A stretch of 64,000 bases of DNA from Ruegeria arenilitoris (lineage in GTDB: Bacteria > Pseudomonadota > Alphaproteobacteria > Rhodobacterales > Rhodobacteraceae), in contig NZ_WPZO01000005.1 of assembly GCF_013031355.1 (NCBI RefSeq), positions 1-64,000 of the forward strand, written 5' to 3'. The translations under genes were made by a program, and so were the position numbers. Numbering within the stretch: position 1 is the first letter of the stretch; the number at the start of each line of letters is the position of its first letter. Shown here in pieces: positions 7,533 to 16,424 of the stretch. Under the pieces are notes generated by a model. The model searched no databases and was not told the origin of the DNA. It saw only the letters and a list, made by a program, of their open reading frames with translations.

Positions 7533-9086
7533 ATGCACGCAGACCAAGAAAATAAGGCCTCCGAGACGGCGACTCGTGACACGGTCAAGCTGAACCCAGT
7601 TGATAATGTCGTGATCGCGCTGCGCGATTTGCACGCCGGAGATCAGCCTTTCGGGCTGACCTCACCGCTGACTGGCCCCGTTCATCGCGGGCATAAGATC
7701 GCCATTGACGCGATTGCTGCCGGTGAGAATGTCATCCGCTACGGCCAGATCATCGGGCAGGCAAAAAATGACATCAAACCCGGCGACCATGTCCACGTGC
7801 ACAACCTTGGTATGGGCGCTCATCAACAGGACTACGCCCATGCCAGCGCCAACACACCATTGGCGCCATTGGATGAAGGCCGCACATTTCAGGGCTTTCA
7901 CCGTGCCAATGGGAAGGTGGGAACGCGCAACTACATCGGCATTCTGACAACGGTGAACTGTTCGGGTTCGGTCGCGCGCTTCATTGCTGAAGCGGCTGAG
8001 AAAACGGGTCTTTTGGATAGCTATACGAATGTAGACGGAGTGGTGCCGATCGTGCACGGCACCGGCTGCGGCATGTCCGGCAAGGACGAAGGCTATGCGA
8101 CCTTGTTCCGCACGCTGGCCGGCTATGCCCAGCATCCGAATTTCGCGGGCATATTGCTGATCGGGCTGGGCTGTGAGGTCATGCAGGTCGCGGATCTGGT
8201 CGGTGGTCGGGCAATCCGGGCGGACGGCGCGCTCCGCTATATGACCATCCAGAACGAAGGCGGCACCCGCCGCACCATCGAACGCGGCTTGCACGAACTG
8301 CGCGGTATTGCGGAACTGGCCAATCAGGCCAGACGCGCCCCGGCACCGATCAGCGCGATTACGGTCGGGATGCAATGCGGCGGATCAGACGGGTATTCAG
8401 GGATCACCGCCAATCCGGCGTTGGGGTATGCCTCGGACCTTTTGGTACGCCATGGCGGCACGACAATCCTGTCGGAAACCTCGGAAGTTTATGGCGCCGA
8501 GCACCTGCTGACCCGCCGCGCCGAAACACCCGAAGTGGGCCAGAAACTGATTGAGCGTATCCACTGGTGGGAGGATTACACTGCCCGCAATGGCGGCGAG
8601 ATGGACAACAACCCCAGCCCCGGCAACAAGCGGGGCGGGCTGACCACAATTCTGGAGAAATCGCTGGGCGCTGTAGCCAAGGGCGGCACCGCACCGATGC
8701 GCGACGTCTACAAATTTGGCGAGATGGTCGACAAAAAGGGCTTTGTCTTCATGGACAGCCCCGGGTTCGATCCGTGCTCGGTCACGGGGCAGGTGGCCTC
8801 GGGTGCGAACCTGATTGTGTTCACCACCGGGCGCGGCTCGGTCTCGGGCTATCAGCCGACGCCCTGCATCAAGCTAGCAACAAACTCCGAAATGTATGCG
8901 CGGATGGCGGACGACATGGACCTGAACTGCGGGGACATCGTCACCGACGGGATCAGCATCGAAGACAAGGGTGACGAGCTGTTCGAAATCCTGGTCCGCG
9001 TCGCCTCCGGTGAGAAAACCAAAAGTGAGGAACTTGGCTTTGGGGGTGTTGAATTCGTCCCCTGGCAAATCGGCGCGGTGATGTAA
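7533..9086 (+). CDS. UxaA-family dehydratase (altronate/galactarate dehydratase-like), probable sugar-acid dehydratase of the pathway
   Basis: This is a 517-residue protein. An N-terminal SAF-type domain (about residues 1-100) is followed by the UxaA/GarD catalytic part. Conserved Cys-containing motifs include [25 protein letters not shown] and [20 protein letters not shown]. The late [18 protein letters not shown] is also typical. Members are Fe-dependent dehydratases that turn aldonates into 2-keto-3-deoxy acids. No other dehydratase of the enolase or IlvD type is present, so this enzyme is the natural candidate for L-fuconate / D-arabinonate dehydration. D-altronate remains a possible substrate. 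It starts the plus-strand operon with the ABC transporter. Confidence 0.85.
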   Translation: MHADQENKASETATRDTVKLNPVDNVVIALRDLHAGDQPFGLTSPLTGPVHRGHKIAIDAIAAGENVIRYGQIIGQAKNDIKPGDHVHVHNLGMGAHQQDYAHASANTPLAPLDEGRTFQGFHRANGKVGTRNYIGILTTVNCSGSVARFIAEAAEKTGLLDSYTNVDGVVPIVHGTGCGMSGKDEGYATLFRTLAGYAQHPNFAGILLIGLGCEVMQVADLVGGRAIRADGALRYMTIQNEGGTRRTIERGLHELRGIAELANQARRAPAPISAITVGMQCGGSDGYSGITANPALGYASDLLVRHGGTTILSETSEVYGAEHLLTRRAETPEVGQKLIERIHWWEDYTARNGGEMDNNPSPGNKRGGLTTILEKSLGAVAKGGTAPMRDVYKFGEMVDKKGFVFMDSPGFDPCSVTGQVASGANLIVFTTGRGSVSGYQPTPCIKLATNSEMYARMADDMDLNCGDIVTDGISIEDKGDELFEILVRVASGEKTKSEELGFGGVEFVPWQIGAVM

Positions 9087-9127
9087 TCCGCGCAGCCCTT
9101 GGGGAGAGGGGCGATATGGGAGGAGAA

Positions 9128-10654
9128 ATGACAAAACTGGTCGACATGACGGGGATCGACAAACACTTCCCCGGGGTGCACGCGTTGAAATCCGTGCAGT
9201 TCGATCTGTTTCCGGGCGAGGTTCACGCGCTGATGGGCGAGAACGGGGCTGGGAAAAGCACGCTGATGAAAATCCTGTCGGGGATTTATCAGCGCGACGG
9301 CGGCGATCTGGTGATCGAAGGCAAGTCGGTCAGCCCAAATACTCCGCGCGAGGCGCAGGACCTGGGCATCGGCATCATCCATCAGGAACTGAGCCTGATG
9401 AACGACCTGACCGTGGCGCAGAACATCTTTATCGGGCGCGAACCGCGCAAAAGCTTCGGCCGACTGAACGAGGCCGCGCTGAACGCGCAGACCGCCGAGA
9501 TTTTCGCTTCGATGAACCTATCGCTAGACCCGAAGACACTGGTCGGCACCCTGACCATAGCCAAGCAGCAGATGGTCGAGATCGCCAAGGCGCTGTCCTA
9601 TCGGTCAAAGGTTTTGATCATGGACGAACCCACGGCCGCGCTGAACGACGCCGAGATTGCCGAGCTGTTCGTGATCATTCGTCGTCTCAAGGCCGAAGGT
9701 GTAGGGATCGTCTACATCAGCCATAAAATGGATGAGCTGAAACAGATCGCCGACCGCGTCACCGTCATGCGTGACGGTGAATATGTCGGCACTGTAGATG
9801 CGGCTGATACTCCGATCAGTCGGATCATTGCGATGATGGTGGGGCGCGAGGTGAACGAAGAACCTCTGGACGTGCCCGACCTGAGTGAGGCCGAGGTTTC
9901 ATTGCAGGTGTCGAACCTGACGCGGGGCAAGGATATCCGCGAAGTTAGCTTCTCGGTTCAGAAGGGAGAAATACTGGGCTTTGCCGGGTTGATGGGGGCA
10001 GGGCGCACCGAAGTGGCGCGGGCTATTTTCGGGGCCGACCCCAAGGACAGCGGTGAAATCCGCGTGCACGGCAAACCCGTGTCGATCAAATCGCCCAAGG
10101 ACGCGGTGCGCGCCGGGATCGGGTATCTGTCGGAAGACCGCAAACACTTTGGCCTGGCGACCGGAATGAACGTGCGGGACAATATCGCGCTGGCCTCAAT
10201 GGACCTGTTCACCGGTATGGGTGGCGTTCTGAACGACGGCGAGATCAGCATTACGGCCAATAGCTATATCAAGCAGCTGGGCATTCGTACGCCGTCTGAT
10301 GTGCAGGAGGTGCGGCTGTTGTCTGGCGGCAACCAGCAAAAGGTTGTCATCGCCAAATGGCTGCTGCGTGACTGCGATATTTTGATCTTTGATGAACCCA
10401 CCCGCGGCATCGACGTGGGCGCAAAATCCGAGATTTACAAGCTGCTCGAAGAACTGGCGGATCAGGGCAAGACAATCATCGTGATCTCATCTGAACTGCC
10501 CGAGATCATGCGCCTCAGCCACCGCATCGCCGTCATGTGCGAGGGCCGCCTGACCGGCATCCTACCCGGCGGGAAAGACACCACTCAGGAAGACATCATG
10601 CATCTGGCCACCCAACGTAAGGCGGCGATGCAGGTAACAGGGACAGTACAATGA
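9128..10654 (+). CDS. sugar ABC transporter ATP-binding protein, RbsA-like (two ATPase domains)
   Basis: This 508-residue protein has two fused nucleotide-binding domains. The first has an intact Walker A (GENGAGKST) and Walker B ([11 protein letters not shown]). The second has a degenerate Walker A (GLMGAGRTE) but an intact signature LSGGNQQKV and [13 protein letters not shown]. This asymmetry is normal for RbsA/MglA/XylG proteins. The ATG at 9128 follows a strong GGGAGGAG site; an in-frame ATG at 9116 overlaps that site and is unlikely. It powers uptake of a monosaccharide, probably L-fucose or a related pentose. Confidence 0.95.
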   Translation: MTKLVDMTGIDKHFPGVHALKSVQFDLFPGEVHALMGENGAGKSTLMKILSGIYQRDGGDLVIEGKSVSPNTPREAQDLGIGIIHQELSLMNDLTVAQNIFIGREPRKSFGRLNEAALNAQTAEIFASMNLSLDPKTLVGTLTIAKQQMVEIAKALSYRSKVLIMDEPTAALNDAEIAELFVIIRRLKAEGVGIVYISHKMDELKQIADRVTVMRDGEYVGTVDAADTPISRIIAMMVGREVNEEPLDVPDLSEAEVSLQVSNLTRGKDIREVSFSVQKGEILGFAGLMGAGRTEVARAIFGADPKDSGEIRVHGKPVSIKSPKDAVRAGIGYLSEDRKHFGLATGMNVRDNIALASMDLFTGMGGVLNDGEISITANSYIKQLGIRTPSDVQEVRLLSGGNQQKVVIAKWLLRDCDILIFDEPTRGIDVGAKSEIYKLLEELADQGKTIIVISSELPEIMRLSHRIAVMCEGRLTGILPGGKDTTQEDIMHLATQRKAAMQVTGTVQ

Positions 10655-11658
10655 CCACAGCCACGGATATCGACAAGAAAAAGCCTTTCGCAGGCCTGTC
10701 GGAAAGCGGCGCCTATCAAAAGCTGCTGGCATTTGCCAGTTTGATCGCCTTGCTCATCGGGTTTTCGATCGCATCGCCGAATTTCATGCAGACCTCGAAC
10801 ATGATCGCCATTCTGCAGGCCACCTCGGTTAACGGGGTGCTGGCCGTGGCCGCTACCTTGATTATCATCACCGGCGGGATCGATCTGTCACTGGGCACGC
10901 TGATGACATTCTGCGCGGTGATCGCGGGGGTGGTGCTGACCTATCTGGGGATGCCGTTGCTGCTGGGTGTGGCTGCAGCCATTGGGGCAGGGGCCCTTTG
11001 CGGTCTGTGCTCGGGCACTTTCGTCGCCAAAATGAAAATCCCGCCGTTCATCGCCACGCTGGGCATGATGCTGATCCTCAAAGGCTTGTCGCTTGTGATC
11101 TCGGGCACGCGCCCGATCTATTTCAACGACACACCCGGGTTCGACCAGATTTCGCGCGGGTCCCTGATCGGAGAGGTTTTTCCCGCGCTGCCCATCCCCA
11201 ACGGCGTGCTGATCCTGTTCCTTGTGGCCATCGCGGCCTCGTACATTCTGGGTCGCACGGTTCTGGGGCGCTATACCTTTGCGCTGGGATCGAACGAAGA
11301 GGCGGTGCGCCTGTCCGGTGTGAACACCGATATGTGGAAAATGCGCATCTATGCGCTGGCCGGGGCCATCTGCGGTATCGCCGGTATCCTCATCGCCTCG
11401 CGTCTCAACTCGGCGCAACCCGCGCTGGGGTTGGGCTATGAGCTGGAGGCCATCGCAGCCGTGGTGATCGGCGGCACATCCCTGTCCGGCGGGCGCGGCA
11501 CGATCCTTGGAACCCTCATCGGGGCACTGATCATGGCGGTGCTGACCAACGGGTTGCGCGTGCTGTCGGTTGCGCAGGAATGGCAGACCGTCGTGACCGG
11601 CGCGATCATCATTCTGGCCGTCTACGCCGACATGGCCCGGCGCAAGAAAACCGGCTGA
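10651..11658 (+). CDS. sugar ABC transporter permease, RbsC-like
   Basis: This 335-residue inner-membrane permease has about 8-10 hydrophobic segments. It carries the family landmarks [37 protein letters not shown], and [28 protein letters not shown]. Its ATG overlaps the stop of the ATPase gene (ATGA). It forms the translocation channel with the RbsA-like protein and receives substrate from the binding protein encoded 36 nt downstream. Confidence 0.95.
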   Translation: MTTATDIDKKKPFAGLSESGAYQKLLAFASLIALLIGFSIASPNFMQTSNMIAILQATSVNGVLAVAATLIIITGGIDLSLGTLMTFCAVIAGVVLTYLGMPLLLGVAAAIGAGALCGLCSGTFVAKMKIPPFIATLGMMLILKGLSLVISGTRPIYFNDTPGFDQISRGSLIGEVFPALPIPNGVLILFLVAIAASYILGRTVLGRYTFALGSNEEAVRLSGVNTDMWKMRIYALAGAICGIAGILIASRLNSAQPALGLGYELEAIAAVVIGGTSLSGGRGTILGTLIGALIMAVLTNGLRVLSVAQEWQTVVTGAIIILAVYADMARRKKTG

Positions 11659-11694
11659 ACCACCAAACAAACGACCAACAAGGAGGAGAAGAAC

Positions 11695-12639
11695 ATGTTT
11701 ACACGTCGTTTCATTCTGGGGGCGCTGAGCGCTGCCACTCTTGCCGCACCGGCCTCGATGGCCGCGGCCGAGGACATCTACATTCCGCTGGTGTCCAAAG
11801 GCTTCCAGCACCAGTTCTGGCAGGCGGTGAAGTCCGGCGCGGAACAGGCCGCAGACGAGTATGGCGTGAAAATCACTTTCGAAGGCCCCGACAACGAGAC
11901 CATGGTGGATCGCCAGATCGACATGCTGGCCGCAGCACTGGCCAACAATCCCAAGGCCATCGGCTTTGCCGCACTGGACAGCCAGGCCGCCATCCCGCTG
12001 CTGAAACAGGCCGCCGATAAAGGTATTCCGATCATCGCCTTTGACAGCGGCGTTGACAGCGATATTCCGATCTCGACCGCAACCACAGACAATTTGGCTG
12101 CCGCAGGGCTGGCCGCAGACAAGATGGCCGAGAAGATCGGCGGTAAAGGCAAAGTCGCCGTGGTCGCGCACGACCAGACCAGCCGCACCGGTATAGACCG
12201 CCGCGACGGTTTCGTGAATCGCATCGCCGAGAAGTACCCGGATATCGAGGTTGTCACCGTGCAATATGGGCAGGGCGATCACCTGAAATCGACCGAGGTC
12301 ACCAAGGCCATTCTGACCGCAAACCCGGATCTGAACGGTATCTTCGGCACCAACGAAGGGTCGGCCATCGGCGTGGTGAACGGCGTGCAGGAGCTGGGTA
12401 CCGAAGGGTTGGTCATCATCGGTTATGACAGCGGCAAGGCCCAGAAGGACGCGATCAAAAGCGGCCTGATGGCAGGAGCCATTACCCAGAACCCGGTGGG
12501 GATCGGCTATGAAACCGTCAAGGCCGCTGTTGCCGCCCTGAACGGCGAAGAGGTTCCGGCCCTGATCGACACCGGCTTCTACTATTACGATGCGTCAAAC
12601 ATGGACGACCCGAAAATCTCGGCCGTTCTGTACGACTAA
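11695..12639 (+). CDS. sugar ABC transporter periplasmic binding protein, RbsB-like
   Basis: This 314-residue protein starts with an export signal (FTRRFILGALSAATLAAPASM, likely cleaved near AAA-ED). The mature part is a periplasmic binding protein of the ribose/fucose class: SKGFQHQFWQAVKSGAEQAA, IPIIAFDSGVDSDIP and IFGTNEGSAIG. An AAGGAGGAG site precedes the ATG. The protein gives the importer its sugar specificity, which cannot be read from sequence alone. A terminator follows. Confidence 0.93.
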   Translation: MFTRRFILGALSAATLAAPASMAAAEDIYIPLVSKGFQHQFWQAVKSGAEQAADEYGVKITFEGPDNETMVDRQIDMLAAALANNPKAIGFAALDSQAAIPLLKQAADKGIPIIAFDSGVDSDIPISTATTDNLAAAGLAADKMAEKIGGKGKVAVVAHDQTSRTGIDRRDGFVNRIAEKYPDIEVVTVQYGQGDHLKSTEVTKAILTANPDLNGIFGTNEGSAIGVVNGVQELGTEGLVIIGYDSGKAQKDAIKSGLMAGAITQNPVGIGYETVKAAVAALNGEEVPALIDTGFYYYDASNMDDPKISAVLYD

Positions 12640-12657
12640 GACCAGACCACTCACGGC

Positions 12658-12696
12658 AAACCGGTCTGCCTGTTTCAGGCGGGCCGGTTTCTGTTC
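12658..12696 (+). terminator. terminator of the dehydratase/ABC operon
   Basis: A two-part hairpin is visible: AAACCGG (12658-12664) pairs with CCGGTTT (12684-12690), and inside it GCCTG pairs with CAGGC around a TTT loop. The T-tract is short. It lies 18 nt past the binding-protein stop. Confidence 0.7.
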
Positions 12697-12826
12697 ACGC
12701 GGGTCAAAAGCGTAGACCTAACAGAGCATATCCGCTGGGTCGGGATATTCTCATTTCGTATTTGTTGAACAAGTGTGTTAGGGTCTGGAATGTATTTTCT
12801 GACTTTTATTAAAGGTAGTTGATCCA

Positions 12827-13471
12827 TTGCCAGACAAACCTATCAGCGTATTCAAGCTGCGCCCTCTGGAGAAGGCGGATCTGGAGGCCATCACCCCCTG
12901 GTTTCAGGACATCGAGGACCTCGCCCGATTTGACCGCACTTCGCGCATACCTTTCAGCCTGATGAAATCCGAAGAAATCTGGAGCGACGTTTTCAAAGCA
13001 TCGGAAAGCAACTGCAAGTGCTGGTTCGTTGTCGAATCCGACAGTGGAAAAGTTATGGGATTGGCGGGTCTCGAGGCGATATCTCCGATCAATCGCGACG
13101 CCGTTGTCGCAATGTTTGTAGAAAAATCAGCCAGACGGTTAGGTTTGGCCATCAGAGCAACCGCTCTGGTTGTGGATTTTGCATTCCGTCAGCTTGGCTT
13201 AAACCGACTTACCTCGTATTATCGCGACGATAACCACATAAGCCGCGACCTTGTGGAAAGACTGGGGTGTCAGGTTGAAGGAACCATGCGGCAAGCCTGG
13301 TTCGCGGATGGAACATTTCACGACATGGTCGTCGTTGGTGTTCTCAAGCAGGATTGGATGGACCGACGCCCCATCTTGGCAAAGGAACTTGACCCGGGGA
13401 CAGTCGTAACCTTCGGGTCGAACGGGATATCAGGCTGGTCCTGGCCGCCGCAGGTTGATGAGTGTGAGTAA
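12827..13471 (+). CDS. GNAT-family N-acetyltransferase (RimJ/RimL type)
   Basis: This 214-residue protein has the GNAT pattern: an N-terminal LRPLEKADLEAITPWF, a central VMGLAGLEAI strand, the acetyl-CoA region FVEKSARRLGLAIRATALVVDFAF, and the RimJ/RimL-like end RLGCQVEGTMRQAWFADGTFHDMVVVGVLKQDW. It probably acetylates an amino group of a protein or small molecule; the substrate is unknown. The start is a TTG with a distant AAAGG, so the exact N-terminus is uncertain. It stands alone between two terminated units. Confidence 0.85.
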   Translation: MPDKPISVFKLRPLEKADLEAITPWFQDIEDLARFDRTSRIPFSLMKSEEIWSDVFKASESNCKCWFVVESDSGKVMGLAGLEAISPINRDAVVAMFVEKSARRLGLAIRATALVVDFAFRQLGLNRLTSYYRDDNHISRDLVERLGCQVEGTMRQAWFADGTFHDMVVVGVLKQDWMDRRPILAKELDPGTVVTFGSNGISGWSWPPQVDECE

Positions 13472-13557
13472 CGGGGTGTGATTTTGCTTTCTGAGTGCAA
13501 AAGCACATTTTGCTATAAACTGACGATAGGGTTCGAACGCAGCCCCTCAGACGAGTA

Positions 13558-15333
13558 TTGAATGTGAACACCACAAATCCAAATCCTTCCATCACGCAAA
13601 AGCTGGGCGCCATCCTGTTTGCCGATGTCGTCGGCTATTCGCGCCTGATGAGCGAGAATGAGCTGGATACATACAATGCTCTGAAGCTATTGATGTCTCA
13701 GCTCGAAGAAACCTGCGCCGCGTTTCAGGGCCGGGTGGTCGAAGTGCGCGGAGACGGTATTCTGGCCCTGTTTGACACCGCCACCAGTGCGGTTGAGTTC
13801 GGGGTGGAGCTGCATCGTATCGCCAGCCAGCACAACCAGGAGCGCACGGATAATCAGCGCCTCATGTTCCGCGCTGGCGTCCATCTGGGCGAAATCCTGA
13901 TCGATGATCGCGGCATCCACGGCGACAACGTCAATATCGCCGCCAGGCTTCAGGAAATCGCGGAACCTGAAAGGGTTTACGTCAGTTCTGCGGTATATGA
14001 TCAGGTCTGCAATCGCCTACGTTATGGGTATGAATTTCTTGGTCCGAAAAAGCTGAAGAACATCCTGTCCCCGATCTCGACCTATTGCGTGCGCAGTGAG
14101 GTCGCCGGGGCGACAATGGCCGGGACGATGCGTCCTGAAATACTTGGAGATGTGTTAGAACGTCCCGACACGCCCTCGGTCGCCATTCTGCCCTTCAGCA
14201 GCCAGGGTGGGGATGAGTCGGACAGCTGGATCGCCGAAGGGCTGACCGACGACATCATCATGAACCTGTCCAAGTTCCGCAATCTGTTCGTGATCGCGCG
14301 GAATTCGTCTTTTTTCTTCAAGACACAGGAGATGCCACCGAAAGAGGCCGCGCAAAAGCTGAACGTGCGCTATGTCGCCCGGGGCAGTGTGCGACGGTCG
14401 GCCAGCCGTATCCGGATCACAGCGGAACTGGTCGACGCCACAACCGAACGCACCATCTGGGGCGAACGATTTGATCGCAAGATCGACGATATTTTTGACA
14501 TCCTTGACGAAGTGACCGAGTGCATCGTGGCGGCCACCGCAGTGATGATTGAATCGCACGAAAAGCAGCGCATGATTCAGGCGATCCCGTCCGACCTTGA
14601 GGCGTATGGGTCCGTGCTTCAGGGTCAGCACCACATTTTCAAGTACACTCGAAACGACAACCGCAAAGCGCAAAGCTTCTACGAGTCGGCCCTTGAACTG
14701 GACGAAGGCTATGCCCGCGCGGCGGCGGCCCTGTCACGGACACTGAATATTGACTGGCGCTATTCCTGGTCCGAGGACCCTGCCACTGCGCTGGATCAGG
14801 CCCTGACTTTTGCGCAGCGCGCGATCGAACTGGACCCCACAGACGCGCGCGGGTTTGGCGAGCTGGGCTATGTGCACCTGTATCGCAAGGAACATGACGC
14901 GGCGCTGCAATCCTATCGGCGTGCTCTGGCACTGAACCCGAATGACGCTGACATGCATTCCGATTACGCCGATGCGCTGGCGCATTATGGTGACAACGAA
15001 GCCGCAATCTCACATCTCCAACAGGCGATGCGGTTGAACCCATATTTCCCAGATCAGTACCTTTGGCATCTGGGCGGCGCATATTTCAATCTTCACCGCT
15101 ATGAAGACTCCATTGAAGCCGTCAACAAGATGAACAACCCCACCGAGGGACAACGCTTGCTGGCTGCCAGTTTCGCGCAACTCGATCAGTTGGACATCGC
15201 GCGTGACATTGCGGAACGGCATCGGAAGGCGCATCCCAACTTCTCGCTGAAACGGTGGGAGAGCGTGCAGCCGGATCGCCTGCCAGAAGACACTCAGCAC
15301 TTTGTCGAGGGGCTGAAAAAGGCAGGCTTCTGA
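13558..15333 (+). CDS. class III adenylate/guanylate cyclase with TolB/FlgO-like and TPR domains
   Basis: This is a 591-residue protein. Residues about 14-180 form a cyclase homology domain with both metal-binding Asp positions (FADVVGYSRLM and VRGDGILALF) and the transition-state Asn/Arg segment GDNVNIAARLQ, so it should be active. Residues about 205-330 resemble the FlgO/TolB-like module found with such cyclases (VAILPFSS, WIAEGLTDDIIMNLSKF, YVARGSVRR). The C-terminal 260 residues are TPR repeats. No membrane segment or signal peptide is seen. The start is TTG; GTG at 13564 is possible. The usual inference is a cytosolic cAMP maker regulated by protein contacts. A perfect terminator follows. 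Confidence 0.9.
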   Translation: MNVNTTNPNPSITQKLGAILFADVVGYSRLMSENELDTYNALKLLMSQLEETCAAFQGRVVEVRGDGILALFDTATSAVEFGVELHRIASQHNQERTDNQRLMFRAGVHLGEILIDDRGIHGDNVNIAARLQEIAEPERVYVSSAVYDQVCNRLRYGYEFLGPKKLKNILSPISTYCVRSEVAGATMAGTMRPEILGDVLERPDTPSVAILPFSSQGGDESDSWIAEGLTDDIIMNLSKFRNLFVIARNSSFFFKTQEMPPKEAAQKLNVRYVARGSVRRSASRIRITAELVDATTERTIWGERFDRKIDDIFDILDEVTECIVAATAVMIESHEKQRMIQAIPSDLEAYGSVLQGQHHIFKYTRNDNRKAQSFYESALELDEGYARAAAALSRTLNIDWRYSWSEDPATALDQALTFAQRAIELDPTDARGFGELGYVHLYRKEHDAALQSYRRALALNPNDADMHSDYADALAHYGDNEAAISHLQQAMRLNPYFPDQYLWHLGGAYFNLHRYEDSIEAVNKMNNPTEGQRLLAASFAQLDQLDIARDIAERHRKAHPNFSLKRWESVQPDRLPEDTQHFVEGLKKAGF

Positions 15334-15337
15334 ACGT

Positions 15338-15366
15338 AAAAGGCCCCGCTTGGCAGGGGCCTTTTA
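15338..15366 (+). terminator. terminator after the cyclase gene
   Basis: A 10-bp perfect stem (AAAAGGCCCC at 15338-15347 with GGGGCCTTTT at 15356-15365) encloses an 8-nt loop. The symmetric A- and T-ends make it bidirectional, so it can also end the minus-strand YcaO operon whose last stop is at 15406. Confidence 0.9.
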
Positions 15367-15405
15367 CTATTCTCGCCTGATGTGAGCAGTGAACTTGGTG
15401 CCGGA

Positions 15406-16272
15406 TCAGTCTTCTGAGCCGCGCGCACGTGCACCGCTGACCCGGGCTCCGCTAACACGCGCCCCACTTACGCGGGCGCCGCTGACACGCGCACCGCTGA
15501 CGCGTGCACCACTCACACGCGCGCCGCTGACAGCCGGGCTGTCAAAGCCGAAATAGATGTCCAGAAGAACTTGTTCGAACTGACCAGTCATCACGTCCAT
15601 ACGCATTGTGTAATCGGCCTTGTCGTAATCCCACACTCGAATATCATTGGCAATTTGGTAGTCGGCAGCGGAAACCCCGCTAAGTGACGGATCGTTGGGT
15701 GCGCGCGCTGCCAGATCACCCGGCTTATTTCCATCCGTTGCGCTTTCACCTTCGCCATGAACCAGCATCAAGATAGGTTCGGGTAGTTCGTAATGGGTTC
15801 CTTCGTAGGCAAAGGCGTAAATCCGAGCAATTCGTGCGTCATCACCCAACTGATCGGCCAGTTGATTGTTTTTTCCAAGCCCTTTGCGTTTGGATACTTT
15901 TTTGAATTTTTGGCGCCCTTTGTTGTAGCTGCCGATTTGCTTCCAAAACCCTTTCTGACTATTGGTTCCGCCACCCTCTAAAACTTCAATTATTGTACCC
16001 CATGGGTATTGAGTCTTGCGGTCCCAAGGATTGCCAGCGCCACCAGTAACTGTCCAAAGTCCGTTTTCATCGCGTTTACCCTTTGGCTGATCCTTGACCA
16101 GAATTTTTTCACCTACACCCACAGTCACCCCGTTAACTGAAGTACCGCTAAATGGTGAGGTTAGTTCCTGGTCGGTGGCCGCCTTCGCTGTAATTGTAGG
16201 TTTTATCTCTATCTCTTGAACCAAGCGACCAAACAACAACACTTCTGAAAAACTGAGTAAGGATTCGGACAT
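15406..16272 (-). CDS. uncharacterised protein with a phage-tail-like segment and C-terminal VSGAR repeats; candidate substrate of the YcaO-TfuA pair
   Basis: This 288-residue protein was not recognised as a whole. Residues about 27-112 resemble a domain seen in phage tail-fibre proteins: a KAAT start, NGVTVGVGEKILVKDQ, ENGLWTV, WDR and EGGGTNSQKGFW. Residues 115-135 are very basic. Residues 140-245 are unassigned. Residues 248-282 are seven exact VSGAR repeats, followed by ARGSED at the C-terminus. The ATG at 16272 has GGGAGAA upstream; a TTG five codons earlier is possible. Sampled GC in 15,841-15,960 is 43 percent (52/120), against 62 percent (37/60) at 17,281-17,340 in the next gene, which suggests transfer. 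It is last in the YcaO-TfuA-protease run. No signal peptide is seen. Confidence 0.6.
   Translation of the reverse strand: MSESLLSFSEVLLFGRLVQEIEIKPTITAKAATDQELTSPFSGTSVNGVTVGVGEKILVKDQPKGKRDENGLWTVTGGAGNPWDRKTQYPWGTIIEVLEGGGTNSQKGFWKQIGSYNKGRQKFKKVSKRKGLGKNNQLADQLGDDARIARIYAFAYEGTHYELPEPILMLVHGEGESATDGNKPGDLAARAPNDPSLSGVSAADYQIANDIRVWDYDKADYTMRMDVMTGQFEQVLLDIYFGFDSPAVSGARVSGARVSGARVSGARVSGARVSGARVSGARARGSED
15427..15531 (-). repeat. seven 15-bp tandem repeats encoding VSGAR
   Basis: Seven consecutive 15-bp units each encode Val-Ser-Gly-Ala-Arg on the minus strand. The DNA units differ at many third positions (Val as GTC, GTG, GTA, GTT; Gly as GGC, GGT, GGG, GGA; Arg as CGT, CGC, CGG) while the peptide is unchanged. 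The repeat spacing also fits the five-residue register of pentapeptide-repeat proteins (A-R-V-S-G). Confidence 0.95.
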
Positions 16273-16424
16273 CTCACTTTCTCCCAACTACGGGATCGAC
16301 GAAGCCAGAACCCTCATCTACCCCCTCTAAATTAACCCGAATAAATAACTCGAGCAAATACGTTCCAAAAATCACCCTACGATTGCATGCCACAAAACCA
16401 TTCAAAAATAAAGAATTTTAGGCG

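Noticed and set aside
15427..15531. CRISPR-like repeat
   Set aside because: Units are 15 bp, contiguous and coding, with no spacers and no cas genes.
15900..16200. Prophage
   Set aside because: One tail-like segment is the only phage-like signal; no capsid, terminase, integrase or lysis genes are present.
16288..16424. Small precursor peptide between the protease and the repeat gene
   Set aside because: The 137 bp contain stops soon after every start on the minus strand; only promoter-like AT-rich sequence is visible.
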